Origin: an uncultured Acidimicrobiales bacterium
Lineage (GTDB): Bacteria; Actinomycetota; Acidimicrobiia; Acidimicrobiales; SZUA-35
Reading direction: 5' to 3'
DNA: 35,602 nucleotides
Assembly (NCBI GenBank): GCA_937958015.1
Contig: CALGOA010000071.1
Coordinates: 1-35,602, forward strand
The notes beneath the pieces were generated by a model. The model searched no databases, had not been told where the DNA came from, and saw only the letters and a list, made by a program, of their open reading frames with translations. Positions within the stretch are counted from its first letter, which is position 1; each line of letters starts with the position of its first letter. Positions 15,871 to 23,538 of this stretch are shown piece by piece. The position numbers were made by a program, and so were the translations under genes.

Positions 15871-17190
15871 ATGACCGAACAAGAAGCGGTCGAAGTGAAC
15901 TTCGATGGACTGGTCGGTCCAACCCACAACTACGCCGGGTTATCGCTCGGGAACCAGGCCTCCCAGCAGAACGCGGGAGGCACCTCAAGCCCACGAACAG
16001 CAGCGCTGCAGGGACTGGCGAAGATGCGACGGCTGCATTCGCTCGGTGTCGCCCAGGCCGTCCTTCCGCCACCGCTGCGCCCGGACCCCTCGGTGCTTCG
16101 CTCTCTCGGTTTCGATCCGGCCCGCGGTTTGACCGAGGTCGCCGCGGTTGCGCCTCAACTGATTCCAACCCTGATGTCGGCTTCGTCGATGTGGGCTGCC
16201 AATGCGGCCACGGTCTCGCCCTCGGCCGATACCGCCGACGGAAAGCTGCACCTCACCCCGGCGAACCTGGTGTCCACGGTGCACCGGGCGTTGGAACCCA
16301 ACGCCACCCACCACATCCTCCGGTCGATCTTTGCCTCCGAGGAGCGTTTCCAGGTTCACCGACCGCTGCCCTCGGCGGCGGCGTTTGCGGATGAGGGTGC
16401 GGCAAACCATGGCAGGGTCACGAACTCCCACGGCGAACCCGGAATCCATGTCTTCGTCTACGGACGCGAGGCCCACGAGGTCGTGACCGATGGTTATCCG
16501 CGGCGGCAGTCCCGACTGGCTGGTGAACTCATAGCCGGCAGCCACGGGCTCGATCCCCGTCGCGTTCGGCACGTCCGGCAGTCGCCAACGGCGATCGACG
16601 CCGGTGCGTTTCACAACGACGTCGTCTCGGTGATCAACGAACGGGTGCTCTTCACCCACGAATCGGCGTTCGCTGACCCCGAAGCGGCGGCGGATCTCGA
16701 TGCCCGTGTTGTCGTGGTGAAGGAAACGGAAGTGCCCCTGCGCGATGCGATCTCGTCCTACCTCTTCAACTCCCAACTCGTCACCCTGCCGGATGGAACG
16801 ATGACGTTGGTGGCTCCGATCGAGACCGAGGAGACCAACTCCACCCGCAACTACCTCGCGGCCGCGATCGTCGATCCGGCCAATCCGATCGATTCGGTCG
16901 AAACGATGGATCTGCGGGAATCGATGCGAAACGGCGGTGGACCGGCGTGCCTTCGACTTCGGGTTGTGATGACTGGCGCCGAACGATCAGCGCTTCGCGG
17001 TCGCGTGATGATGGACGACGGCATGCTCGACCGGCTGGAGACGTGGGTGGACACTCACTATCGCTCCGAGCTCAGAGCGGAAGATCTGAACGATCCGGCA
17101 CTGATCATCGAGGTCGCCGATGCACTGCGGGACCTTGAGCAGCTCCTTGACTTGCCCGGTCTCTACAACCTGGCGGATCTGGGTTTCTAA
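15871..17190 (+). CDS. astB: N-succinylarginine dihydrolase (AstB)
   Basis: A 439-aa enzyme of the amidinotransferase-fold (pentein) superfamily that hydrolyses N2-succinylarginine to succinylornithine, CO2 and two ammonia. It opens with EVNFDGLVGPTHNYAGLSLGN, the AstB signature, and carries the catalytic Cys-His-Glu set at Glu175 (ADEGAANHGR), His248 (DAGAFHNDVVSV) and Cys360 (NGGGPACLRLRVV), close to E. coli positions 174, 248 and 365. It has a strong AGGAGG SD and its own promoter, because it is separated from astC-M20-astA-astD by the regulator gene. Its stop overlaps that of the convergent unknown gene by 3 bases. Confidence 0.95.
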   Translation: MTEQEAVEVNFDGLVGPTHNYAGLSLGNQASQQNAGGTSSPRTAALQGLAKMRRLHSLGVAQAVLPPPLRPDPSVLRSLGFDPARGLTEVAAVAPQLIPTLMSASSMWAANAATVSPSADTADGKLHLTPANLVSTVHRALEPNATHHILRSIFASEERFQVHRPLPSAAAFADEGAANHGRVTNSHGEPGIHVFVYGREAHEVVTDGYPRRQSRLAGELIAGSHGLDPRRVRHVRQSPTAIDAGAFHNDVVSVINERVLFTHESAFADPEAAADLDARVVVVKETEVPLRDAISSYLFNSQLVTLPDGTMTLVAPIETEETNSTRNYLAAAIVDPANPIDSVETMDLRESMRNGGGPACLRLRVVMTGAERSALRGRVMMDDGMLDRLETWVDTHYRSELRAEDLNDPALIIEVADALRDLEQLLDLPGLYNLADLGF

Positions 17191-18380
17191 CGCCCGACGG
17201 GATAGGCGGCGATCGCCCGAAGGACGACCTCAGGCACCGAACCACCGTGCCACGCCATCACCAGCCGAGACCCGAGTACCGCCGAGTCCGGCGCATCGGG
17301 GGTGGTGAGCTCGGGGGACCAGGTCGTGAAGGAATCGTCGTGGCGCTCGAGTTCGTCCAGTTGGTCAGCGACCAACTCTCCGATCTCTACTTCAAACTCG
17401 GACAGCAGGGCGCTGACCCGCCGTTCGATCGACTTCTTCCGAGTTCTGATCGTGTCGATCTCCTCGGCGACGATCCCGGAGAGTTCCTCCCAGGAATGGC
17501 CTTCGAGAACAGCCGCCAGGGCCTTGCTGGCTTTGCGGCGGACCTTCAGCGATCCGCCGTTGGAACTGTGGCGGACGAGGACATCGATCATCGCAGCATC
17601 CCAGAGAGCCGCGAGATGTTGCCCCGTGGCATGACCGACGGCAACGGCGAGCTCCACCGTGGCTTCGGCGATCGGGTCTGCGGCCCAGTGTTCTGGATTT
17701 CCGCGATCGATGAATCCGTTCTCGAAGCGGGGCTCCCAACGTTCGGTTCCGAGGTTGGCGAGCCGATGAACGGCGGGCCAGTGGACAGCACCCTGATGCA
17801 GGTGTCCCAGTGACAGGAGAACATCGGTTCTGATGTCGATGCGGTGGCGACTGCGGCCCCGAATGTTCGAGGCGGTCTCGAGGGCGGGATGAGCCAGACA
17901 ACGGTTACACGCAACCCGATCCCGTGTCAGCCGCCAGATAGACGCAACTGCGGCTTTGGTGGATATGTGGCCGGGGAGAACCTCGGGGCAGGACGGTGTG
18001 GCATGCAAACGGTCCGGGAGGTCGGAACCGGGTATCGCCTTTTCGACGTACACCTTGATTCGATCGTCGACACCGGCGGGTCGTTCGACCGCGGAGTAGG
18101 CCGGGTCGAGCACGCAGTCCAGGATCTCGCAGGCGGTGTCGTTCTGGAGGCCGGCGAAGCTGATCCGAATGAGGTCGGTCCAACTCGGCGCAGTGGGGTC
18201 CGCAGGCGAGCCGGGGGTGGGGCCCAGGCGTTTGATCTCGCGCGCGGCAAGGGCCCGTCGGGCGGAGGGATCGAGCGGTGTCGAAGGGTCGACGAGCCCG
18301 GTCAGTTCGATGTTTCCCACGATCGTGGTATCGGTAGATCGGGTCGATGGCTGAAGAGGGCATATCTCCACATGGGACAA
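17187..18380 (-). CDS. Conserved-looking protein of unknown function
   Basis: I do not recognise this gene. It encodes 397 aa from a TTG at 18380; GTG at 18371 or 18320 are alternatives, and no SD or leaderless -10 settles the choice. It has no signal peptide or membrane segment. The middle holds VACNRCLAHPALET, a CxxC pair with a following His, and several other Cys (CEILDC, TPSCPEV), which could bind a metal. The segment DTIRTRKKSIERRVSALLSEFEVEIGELVADQLDELERH is charged and could form a coiled coil. It is convergent with astB and divergent from the acyl-CoA ligase gene, so neighbours give no functional clue. Confidence 0.65.
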   Translation of the reverse strand: MSHVEICPLQPSTRSTDTTIVGNIELTGLVDPSTPLDPSARRALAAREIKRLGPTPGSPADPTAPSWTDLIRISFAGLQNDTACEILDCVLDPAYSAVERPAGVDDRIKVYVEKAIPGSDLPDRLHATPSCPEVLPGHISTKAAVASIWRLTRDRVACNRCLAHPALETASNIRGRSRHRIDIRTDVLLSLGHLHQGAVHWPAVHRLANLGTERWEPRFENGFIDRGNPEHWAADPIAEATVELAVAVGHATGQHLAALWDAAMIDVLVRHSSNGGSLKVRRKASKALAAVLEGHSWEELSGIVAEEIDTIRTRKKSIERRVSALLSEFEVEIGELVADQLDELERHDDSFTTWSPELTTPDAPDSAVLGSRLVMAWHGGSVPEVVLRAIAAYPVGR

Positions 18381-18409
18381 CTCGATATGACGGCCGACAC
18401 CTTGGTGGC

Positions 18410-18415
18410 TAGCTT
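18410..18415 (+). promoter_or_regulatory. -10 element of a leaderless promoter for the acyl-CoA ligase
   Basis: TAGCTT ends 7 nt before the ATG at 18422. This spacing selects the ATG over an upstream in-frame TTG at 18416. Confidence 0.55.
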
Positions 18416-18421
18416 TTGATC

Positions 18422-20074
18422 ATGACCTCTTCGACCAGTAGTAGCCACACCGTCGGCGCCACCGAACCGCCGCTGCTTGAGGAGACGATCGGCCAGAATC
18501 TTGCGAACACGGTGGCGGCCCATGGCGACCGGGAAGCACTGGTGGTGCGTCATCAGGACATCCGCTGGACGTACCAGGAGTTCTGGGATCAGGTGGATCT
18601 GGTGGCCAGAGCGTTGGTGGCACGCGGTTTTGTGAAGGGGGACCGGATCGGTATCTGGGCCCCGAACGTGTCCGAGTGGATCCTGGTCCAATACGCAACC
18701 GCCCGAATCGGCGTGATCCAGGTCAGCATCAACCCGGCGTACCGCACGCACGAGGTTGCGTACGTGTTGAACCAGTCGGGCTGTCGTGGATTGGTGGCGG
18801 CCACCGAGTTCAAGACCAGCGACTACCGAAAGATGGTCGCCGAAGTCCGTGACGATGTGCCCGGGCTTGAACAGGTGGTCTTCATCGGGACCTCGGACTG
18901 GGACGAACTACTGGCCGCGGCCGATTCGGTCACCAGCGAGCAGGTGGCCGAAATCGAAGCGACGCTGTCGCCGACCGATCCAATAAACATCCAGTACACC
19001 TCGGGAACGACCGGCTTCCCCAAGGGCGCAACGCTGAGCCACCGCAACGTGCTCAACAACGGCTACTTCGTGGCCGAGGCGTGTGACTACACCGAGAACG
19101 ACCGGGTCATGATTCCCGTACCGCTCTATCACTGTTTCGGGCAGGTCATGGGAAACATCGGTTGCACGACCCATGGCGCCACCGCCATCTACCCGGCGGC
19201 GTCGTTTGAGCCGGTCGCCACGCTCGAGGCGGTCGCCGAGGAGCGGGCCACCAGCCTGTACGGCGTTCCCACCATGTTCATCGCCCAGCTGGGCGAGGAG
19301 GGTTTCGCGGACTACGACCTTGCATCGCTCCGCACCGGGATCATGGCCGGTTCGCCGTGTCCGATCGAGGTGATGCGACAGACCATGTCGGAGATGAACA
19401 TGGACGAGGTGACGATCGCCTACGGCATGACCGAGACGTCACCGGTCAGCACTCAGACCGCTACCGACGACCCGGTCGACAAGCGGGTCTCGACCGTGGG
19501 CCGGGTCCAGCCCCACATCGAGGTGAAGGTGATCGACCCCGAAACCGGCGAGACCGTACCGAGGGGCGTGACCGGCGAATTCTGCACCAAGGGTTATTCG
19601 GTGATGCTCGGGTACTGGGAAAACCCCGAACGAACCGCCGAGTCCATCGACTCCGACGGATGGATGCACTCGGGCGACACCGCAGTGATGGACGAGGATG
19701 GCTACGTCAACATCGTCGGTCGGATCAAGGACATGGTCATCCGAGGTGGTGAAAACGTGTACCCACGCGAAATAGAGGAGTTCCTCTTTGCCCACCCGCT
19801 CATTCGCGATGTTCAGGTGATCGGAGTTCCCGATGAGAAGTACGGCGAAGAGATCATGGCATGGGTCCAGGTAGTCGAGGGTGAGTCCCTGACCGCCGAC
19901 GACGTTCGGGACTTCTGCAAAGGCAAGATCGCGCACTACAAGATCCCTCGGTATGTTGAGGTTGCGGACGAGTTCCCGATGACGGTCACCGGCAAGATCC
20001 AGAAGTTCAAGCTTCGGGAGGCAGCGATCGAACAACTCGGTCTCGCCGACGCCGCCGCCATCCAAACCGCATAA
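18422..20074 (+). CDS. Acyl-CoA synthetase (AMP-binding, FadD/AlkK-like)
   Basis: A 550-aa adenylate-forming enzyme that activates a carboxylic acid, probably a medium- or long-chain fatty acid, to its CoA thioester. The AMP-binding P-loop is [12 protein letters not shown] (about 192-203), motif A5 is YGMTETSP, the aspartate motif is [14 protein letters not shown], the hinge is [20 protein letters not shown], and the C-terminal lysine is in [11 protein letters not shown]. All catalytic motifs are intact. It stands alone on its strand, with no beta-oxidation genes adjacent. Exact chain-length preference cannot be read from the sequence. Confidence 0.88.
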   Translation: MTSSTSSSHTVGATEPPLLEETIGQNLANTVAAHGDREALVVRHQDIRWTYQEFWDQVDLVARALVARGFVKGDRIGIWAPNVSEWILVQYATARIGVIQVSINPAYRTHEVAYVLNQSGCRGLVAATEFKTSDYRKMVAEVRDDVPGLEQVVFIGTSDWDELLAAADSVTSEQVAEIEATLSPTDPINIQYTSGTTGFPKGATLSHRNVLNNGYFVAEACDYTENDRVMIPVPLYHCFGQVMGNIGCTTHGATAIYPAASFEPVATLEAVAEERATSLYGVPTMFIAQLGEEGFADYDLASLRTGIMAGSPCPIEVMRQTMSEMNMDEVTIAYGMTETSPVSTQTATDDPVDKRVSTVGRVQPHIEVKVIDPETGETVPRGVTGEFCTKGYSVMLGYWENPERTAESIDSDGWMHSGDTAVMDEDGYVNIVGRIKDMVIRGGENVYPREIEEFLFAHPLIRDVQVIGVPDEKYGEEIMAWVQVVEGESLTADDVRDFCKGKIAHYKIPRYVEVADEFPMTVTGKIQKFKLREAAIEQLGLADAAAIQTA

Positions 20075-20084
20075 CCCTCTGCAA

Positions 20085-20157
20085 ATTCCTGATGGTGACT
20101 ACATCTGACGGTGATTCGAAGGGGTAGAAGTGCTGTTATGTAGCTGCGGTCAGGAAT
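20085..20157. repeat. Nested inverted repeats between two + strand genes
   Basis: ATTCCTGA (20085-20092) pairs with TCAGGAAT (20150-20157), and inside it CTACAT (20099-20104) pairs with ATGTAG (20138-20143). The two-tier fold of about 73 nt lies in the gap between the acyl-CoA ligase stop and the promoter of the DsbA-like gene. It may be a terminator or a small structured RNA; no T-tract follows. Confidence 0.35.
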
Positions 20158-20177
20158 GTCCGAACCGCGGGCAGCGT

Positions 20178-20183
20178 TAGCCT
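20178..20183 (+). promoter_or_regulatory. -10 element of a leaderless promoter for the DsbA-like gene
   Basis: TAGCCT ends 7 nt before the ATG at 20190 (spacer TGGTCT), with no SD. Confidence 0.55.
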
Positions 20184-20189
20184 TGGTCT

Positions 20190-20846
20190 ATGGCTGAACC
20201 GATTCGTATTGACATCTGGTCCGACATCGTGTGCCCCTGGTGTTACATCGGCAAGCGACGTCTGGAAGCAGGAGTAGCGCTGGCCAAAGAGGAACACCCC
20301 GACCTCGACGTTCGGTTCGAATATCACGCTTTCCAGCTGGATCCCACGGCCCCCGTTGGCGAAGACCAGTTGGTGCAGGAGGTGTACGAGAAGAAGTTCG
20401 GCGGGCCCGAGAAGGCCGCCGAACTGATCGGACACGTCACCAACGAAGCAGCTGCGGTGGGACTCGACTTTCGAATGGATATCGCAAAACGTTCGAACAC
20501 CATCCTCGGCCATCGGGTTCTTGCGTTCGCTCGGACCGTCGGAAAACAACTCGAGATGAAGGAACGGCTGATGAAGGCCTATTTCACCGAGGGTTCAGCA
20601 ATCGGACAGTTGGACGAGTTGGTTTCGCTCGCGGGTGAGGTGGGAATCGATGAGACCGCACTGCGGGCCTGGCTCGACGACGGCGGCGGAGAGACCGAGG
20701 TCGCCCAGGATCTGCAGATGGCGGCCGACAACGAGATCTCGGCCGTGCCAACGTTCGTGTTCAACATGAGCTACGGGATCCCCGGAGCTCTCGACTCCAC
20801 CGCTTTCGCCCGAGTGTTGACCAAACTTCACACCGCTGAAGTCTGA
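20190..20846 (+). CDS. DsbA-family oxidoreductase, FrnE-like
   Basis: A 218-aa thioredoxin-fold protein of the FrnE/2-hydroxychromene-2-carboxylate isomerase-like group. The N-terminus IDIWSDIVCPWCYIGKRRLE carries the CPWC redox pair (Cys15, Cys18); a long helical insert follows (about 60-160) and the cis-Pro loop is in ISAVPTFVFN. There is no signal peptide, so it is cytosolic. FrnE-like proteins act as disulfide oxidoreductases in stress tolerance or polyketide modification; the specific role here is unknown. It converges on the SDR gene with a 7-nt gap. Confidence 0.85.
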   Translation: MAEPIRIDIWSDIVCPWCYIGKRRLEAGVALAKEEHPDLDVRFEYHAFQLDPTAPVGEDQLVQEVYEKKFGGPEKAAELIGHVTNEAAAVGLDFRMDIAKRSNTILGHRVLAFARTVGKQLEMKERLMKAYFTEGSAIGQLDELVSLAGEVGIDETALRAWLDDGGGETEVAQDLQMAADNEISAVPTFVFNMSYGIPGALDSTAFARVLTKLHTAEV

Positions 20847-20853
20847 GTCGGGA

Positions 20854-21594
20854 TCAGCGGCCGCCGGAAACGTTGAGCAGGGTTCCGTTCACGTAACTTG
20901 ACGCATCGGAGGCAAGGAACAGGATCGCTTCGGCGACCTCGTCGGGTTGACCGACGCGCTGCATCGGAATGTTTCGCCACAGGCGTTCCAGCCGATCGCC
21001 CTCATGGATGTCGGTCTCGATCAGACCAGGCCTCACGGCGTTGACCCGGATGCCTTCATCGGCCACCTCCTTGGCCAGTCCCATGGTCATGGTGTCCATG
21101 GCCCCCTTGGTGGCGGCGTAGTCGACGTACTCGTTCGGGCTGCCCAGATACGCCGCCGCCGATGAGACGTTTACGATCGCGCCGCCCGACCCACCGTGGT
21201 TGGTCGACATGACCTTTACCGCCTCGCGAACGCAGAGAAACGCTCCAACGATGTTCACGTTGACGACCTCGTGCAGGCGCTCGGCGGTGTAGTTCTCGAC
21301 CCGGTCTAGGTTGTGCAGGATGCCGGCGTTGTTGACGAGCACGGCGGGAGGGCCGAAACGTTCCGTACACATCTCGAACATGGCCTTGACGTCGGCCTCG
21401 ACGCTGACATCTCCAGCCAGAGCTTCGGCGTCGCCACCTGCTGCCCGGCAGGCCTCCACGACGGATGCTGCCGCATCGTGATTGTTCCGGTAGTTGATGA
21501 ACACATTCGCGCCCCGGCTTGCGGCAAGCACAGCGGTCGAGGCTCCGATCCCTCGGCTTCCTCCGGTGATCAGAATGGTGGTGTTCTCGAACAT
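20854..21594 (-). CDS. SDR-family NAD(P)-dependent oxidoreductase
   Basis: A 246-aa classical short-chain dehydrogenase. The cofactor loop is TGGSRGIG (TGxxxGIG), followed by NNAG, the catalytic Ser in IVNVSSAAAYLG and the YxxxK pair in YVDYAATKGAMD. The C-terminus VNGTLLNVSGGR is typical of glucose-1-dehydrogenase/FabG-like SDRs. It lies directly downstream of the LysR gene but has its own -10 (21601-21606) that includes the LysR stop codon, so it can be read independently. Substrate unknown; a role with the adjacent LysR regulon is an inference from position. Confidence 0.87.
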   Translation of the reverse strand: MFENTTILITGGSRGIGASTAVLAASRGANVFINYRNNHDAAASVVEACRAAGGDAEALAGDVSVEADVKAMFEMCTERFGPPAVLVNNAGILHNLDRVENYTAERLHEVVNVNIVGAFLCVREAVKVMSTNHGGSGGAIVNVSSAAAYLGSPNEYVDYAATKGAMDTMTMGLAKEVADEGIRVNAVRPGLIETDIHEGDRLERLWRNIPMQRVGQPDEVAEAILFLASDASSYVNGTLLNVSGGR

Positions 21595-21600
21595 GGTCTG

Positions 21601-21606
21601 AACCTA
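21601..21606 (-). promoter_or_regulatory. -10 element of a leaderless SDR promoter, overlapping the LysR stop codon
   Basis: TAGGTT on the minus strand ends 7 nt before the SDR ATG (spacer CAGACC). Its first three bases are the TAG stop codon of the LysR gene. Confidence 0.5.
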
Positions 21607-22515
21607 CTGGCTGGGAGGGTTGGGCTGCTCCTGGAGGTAACGGCTCAGGTCCTCGAGAACTGCGAGAGGTCGGTCGTCGTTGCGTCGAACCGCCGCGTGC
21701 CATTGCAGGGGGAGTCCCTCGGGGCCGCAGGCGGCCGTGGCGACGCGGCCCGAACTGATCGACGGGTGCAGCGCCCAGCGGCTGAGGATGGCCACTCCGG
21801 TACCTGCAGCTACAAGTTCGGTGATAGCGCTGGTCTGGCGAACGATGGTGACCAACTGCGGATACACGTGTGAGGGACGGATGAAGCGGTCGTATTCGAA
21901 GCCGGGGGACGGTAGTGCGCTGTAGGTGAAGTAGGTCTCCTGAGCGAGGTCATCGGCGTCGATCGATGTTCGGGCGGCCAACGGGTGGTCCGGGCTGGTG
22001 ACCAGAACCAGTTCATCCTCGAACAATGGATGGAGGGCTATGTCACCTTCCGGTGTGCCGGGGGCGATGACGATGTCGACCTGATGTGACGCCAGAGCCG
22101 CACCCGGTTCGTCGCCCACAACAACCAGTTCCAGATCGATCGATGGGTGCTGAGAACGAACGCTGGCAAGAAAGCCGGGAAACCAGTGGAAGCAGTCGTA
22201 GCTGCCAACGGCGATCCGCAGGATGGTGGTTGCGTCGTTCACGCTCGATCGAATCGACGCCTCGGTTCGCAACAGATCGTCGATCACCCGGGTTGCGGCC
22301 TGATGGATAGCCAACCCGTCCCGGGTAGGGGTCAGCCGGCGCTGTTGCCCCCGGTCGAACAACACCGTCCCGAGGCGGCGTTCCGCCTCGGAAAGTCGGT
22401 GGCTGAGCGCGGACTGACTGCTGGAGAGGTGTCGGGCCGCTTCGGTCATCGTGCCGAATTCGACGATTGCGGCGACGGTTTCGTAGTGACGGAGATCCAA
22501 CTTCAGGGTCTGCAT
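21604..22515 (-). CDS. LysR-family transcriptional regulator
   Basis: A 303-aa LysR-type regulator. The N-terminal winged HTH is visible as LDLRHYETVAAIVEFGTMTEAARHLSSSQSALSHRLSEAERRLGTVLFDR, and the rest is a two-lobed effector domain (ILRIAVGSYDCFHWFPGF; DIVIAPGTPEGDI; FEDELVLVTSPDHPLA). The ATG at 22515 is chosen because the family consensus starts here and a TAGGAT -10 lies 7 nt before it; an upstream in-frame ATG at 22563 would cross the operator. It is divergent from the 2OG-oxygenase/M24 operon, the standard geometry for a LysR activator and its target. Confidence 0.9.
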   Translation of the reverse strand: MQTLKLDLRHYETVAAIVEFGTMTEAARHLSSSQSALSHRLSEAERRLGTVLFDRGQQRRLTPTRDGLAIHQAATRVIDDLLRTEASIRSSVNDATTILRIAVGSYDCFHWFPGFLASVRSQHPSIDLELVVVGDEPGAALASHQVDIVIAPGTPEGDIALHPLFEDELVLVTSPDHPLAARTSIDADDLAQETYFTYSALPSPGFEYDRFIRPSHVYPQLVTIVRQTSAITELVAAGTGVAILSRWALHPSISSGRVATAACGPEGLPLQWHAAVRRNDDRPLAVLEDLSRYLQEQPNPPSQ

Positions 22516-22520
22516 GGACA

Positions 22521-22550
22521 ATATCCTACATGAGAAGAATTCATGGATAT
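22521..22550. promoter_or_regulatory. LysR-type operator with T-N11-A box
   Basis: Nested inverted repeats: outer ATATCC (22521-22526) and GGATAT (22545-22550), inner CATGA (22529-22533) and TCATG (22541-22545). The inner pair contains TGAGAAGAATTCA (22531-22543), a T-N11-A LysR box. The site overlaps the predicted LysR -10 (TAGGAT, minus strand 22523-22528), as expected for autorepression, and lies about 90 bp upstream of the oxygenase ATG. Confidence 0.6.
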
Positions 22551-22635
22551 GGCCCAAGATCATTCGTTGGACAGATGACGCTCATCGTGGTTCCTTTGCT
22601 CGTACAGCAGTCGAGGGAAAGGAACTCCAGTTCAG

Positions 22636-23538
22636 ATGGTTGATGTTGTTGGTAGAAACAAACTTGCCGATCCCGAGAGCGGATCGCTCAGTGATGTCGT
22701 GGATCTCGATCGGTATCGGCTGGACGACCCCGGTTCCGCCGAGTGGTTCGCGTTGACCGAACATGTCCGCGACACCCTGGGAACCGACGGTGCTGTCGCC
22801 CTGCCCGGGTTTCTGCGGCCCAGAGCTCTTGCGGCGATCGACGCTCAACTTGAGCGTGCGGCTCGACACGTACCGATTCGACGCCATCAGGGCACCGTGT
22901 ACGCCCGCGATGCACTTCAGGCTCAGTTGCCATCCGATGATCCCCGCCGCGTGAAGCTCGAGTGGAACGCCGGTCATGTCACCCGGGACATGATTCCGTC
23001 CTACGACGAGTCGCACCGACTCTACGTGTCGCCTCACTTCAAGGCGTTCATCGCCGCCTGTGTCGGGGTTGAGCGGGTGTACGAATACGCCGACCCGATC
23101 GCCGGTCTGGTGGCCACGATCCTTCCTCCCGGTGGTCGATACCCCTGGCACTACGACACCAACGAATTCGTGGTCACGATCATGATCCGCCAACCCGAGG
23201 GTGGTGGACGGTTCGACTATTGCAAGGACCTTCGCAGCGCCGGTGACGAGAACCTCGATGGTCTCGGCCGAGTCCTCGCCGGACACGATCGGGATCTGAT
23301 CCGTTCAACCAGCTTTGAACCCGGAGATCTTCAGCTGTTCCTCGGGCGCTACTCACTTCACCGGGTCACCGAGGTGACGGGACCTCGCGCCCGCCACGTT
23401 CTGGTGCTTTCCTACGCCGACCGTCCCGGCGTGATCGGGCCGGTCGACCGCACCCGGCGGGTGTACGGGCGGGTGACCGAGGCCCATCTGATAGCAGCCG
23501 AGGCCGCAGCGTGCGGGTCCGACGGTTTGATCCTGTGA
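22636..23538 (+). CDS. 2OG-Fe(II) oxygenase, HalD/BesD-like but hydroxylase-type
   Basis: A 300-aa non-haem iron, 2-oxoglutarate-dependent oxygenase. The facial triad is His172 and Asp174 (YPWHYDTNEF) and His242 (RYSLHRVTEV), with Arg251 or Arg253 (GPRARHV) as the likely 2OG anchor. The C-terminal half (FDYCKDLRSAGDENLDGLG; FEPGDLQLFLGRYSLHRV) resembles the ArpA/BesD group, which includes free-amino-acid halogenases. Halogenases have Gly in place of the Asp, so the HxD here predicts hydroxylation or another oxygenation. The next gene starts inside its stop codon (GTGA), so it is coupled to the DddP-like protein. No strong SD precedes the ATG; GGAAAGGA lies about 12 nt upstream. Confidence 0.78.
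   Translation: MVDVVGRNKLADPESGSLSDVVDLDRYRLDDPGSAEWFALTEHVRDTLGTDGAVALPGFLRPRALAAIDAQLERAARHVPIRRHQGTVYARDALQAQLPSDDPRRVKLEWNAGHVTRDMIPSYDESHRLYVSPHFKAFIAACVGVERVYEYADPIAGLVATILPPGGRYPWHYDTNEFVVTIMIRQPEGGGRFDYCKDLRSAGDENLDGLGRVLAGHDRDLIRSTSFEPGDLQLFLGRYSLHRVTEVTGPRARHVLVLSYADRPGVIGPVDRTRRVYGRVTEAHLIAAEAAACGSDGLIL

Noticed and set aside
22636..23538. Calling the 2OG oxygenase a halogenase because of its BesD/HalD resemblance
   Set aside because: The facial triad has Asp174 (HYD); halogenases of this group need Gly there to make room for halide.
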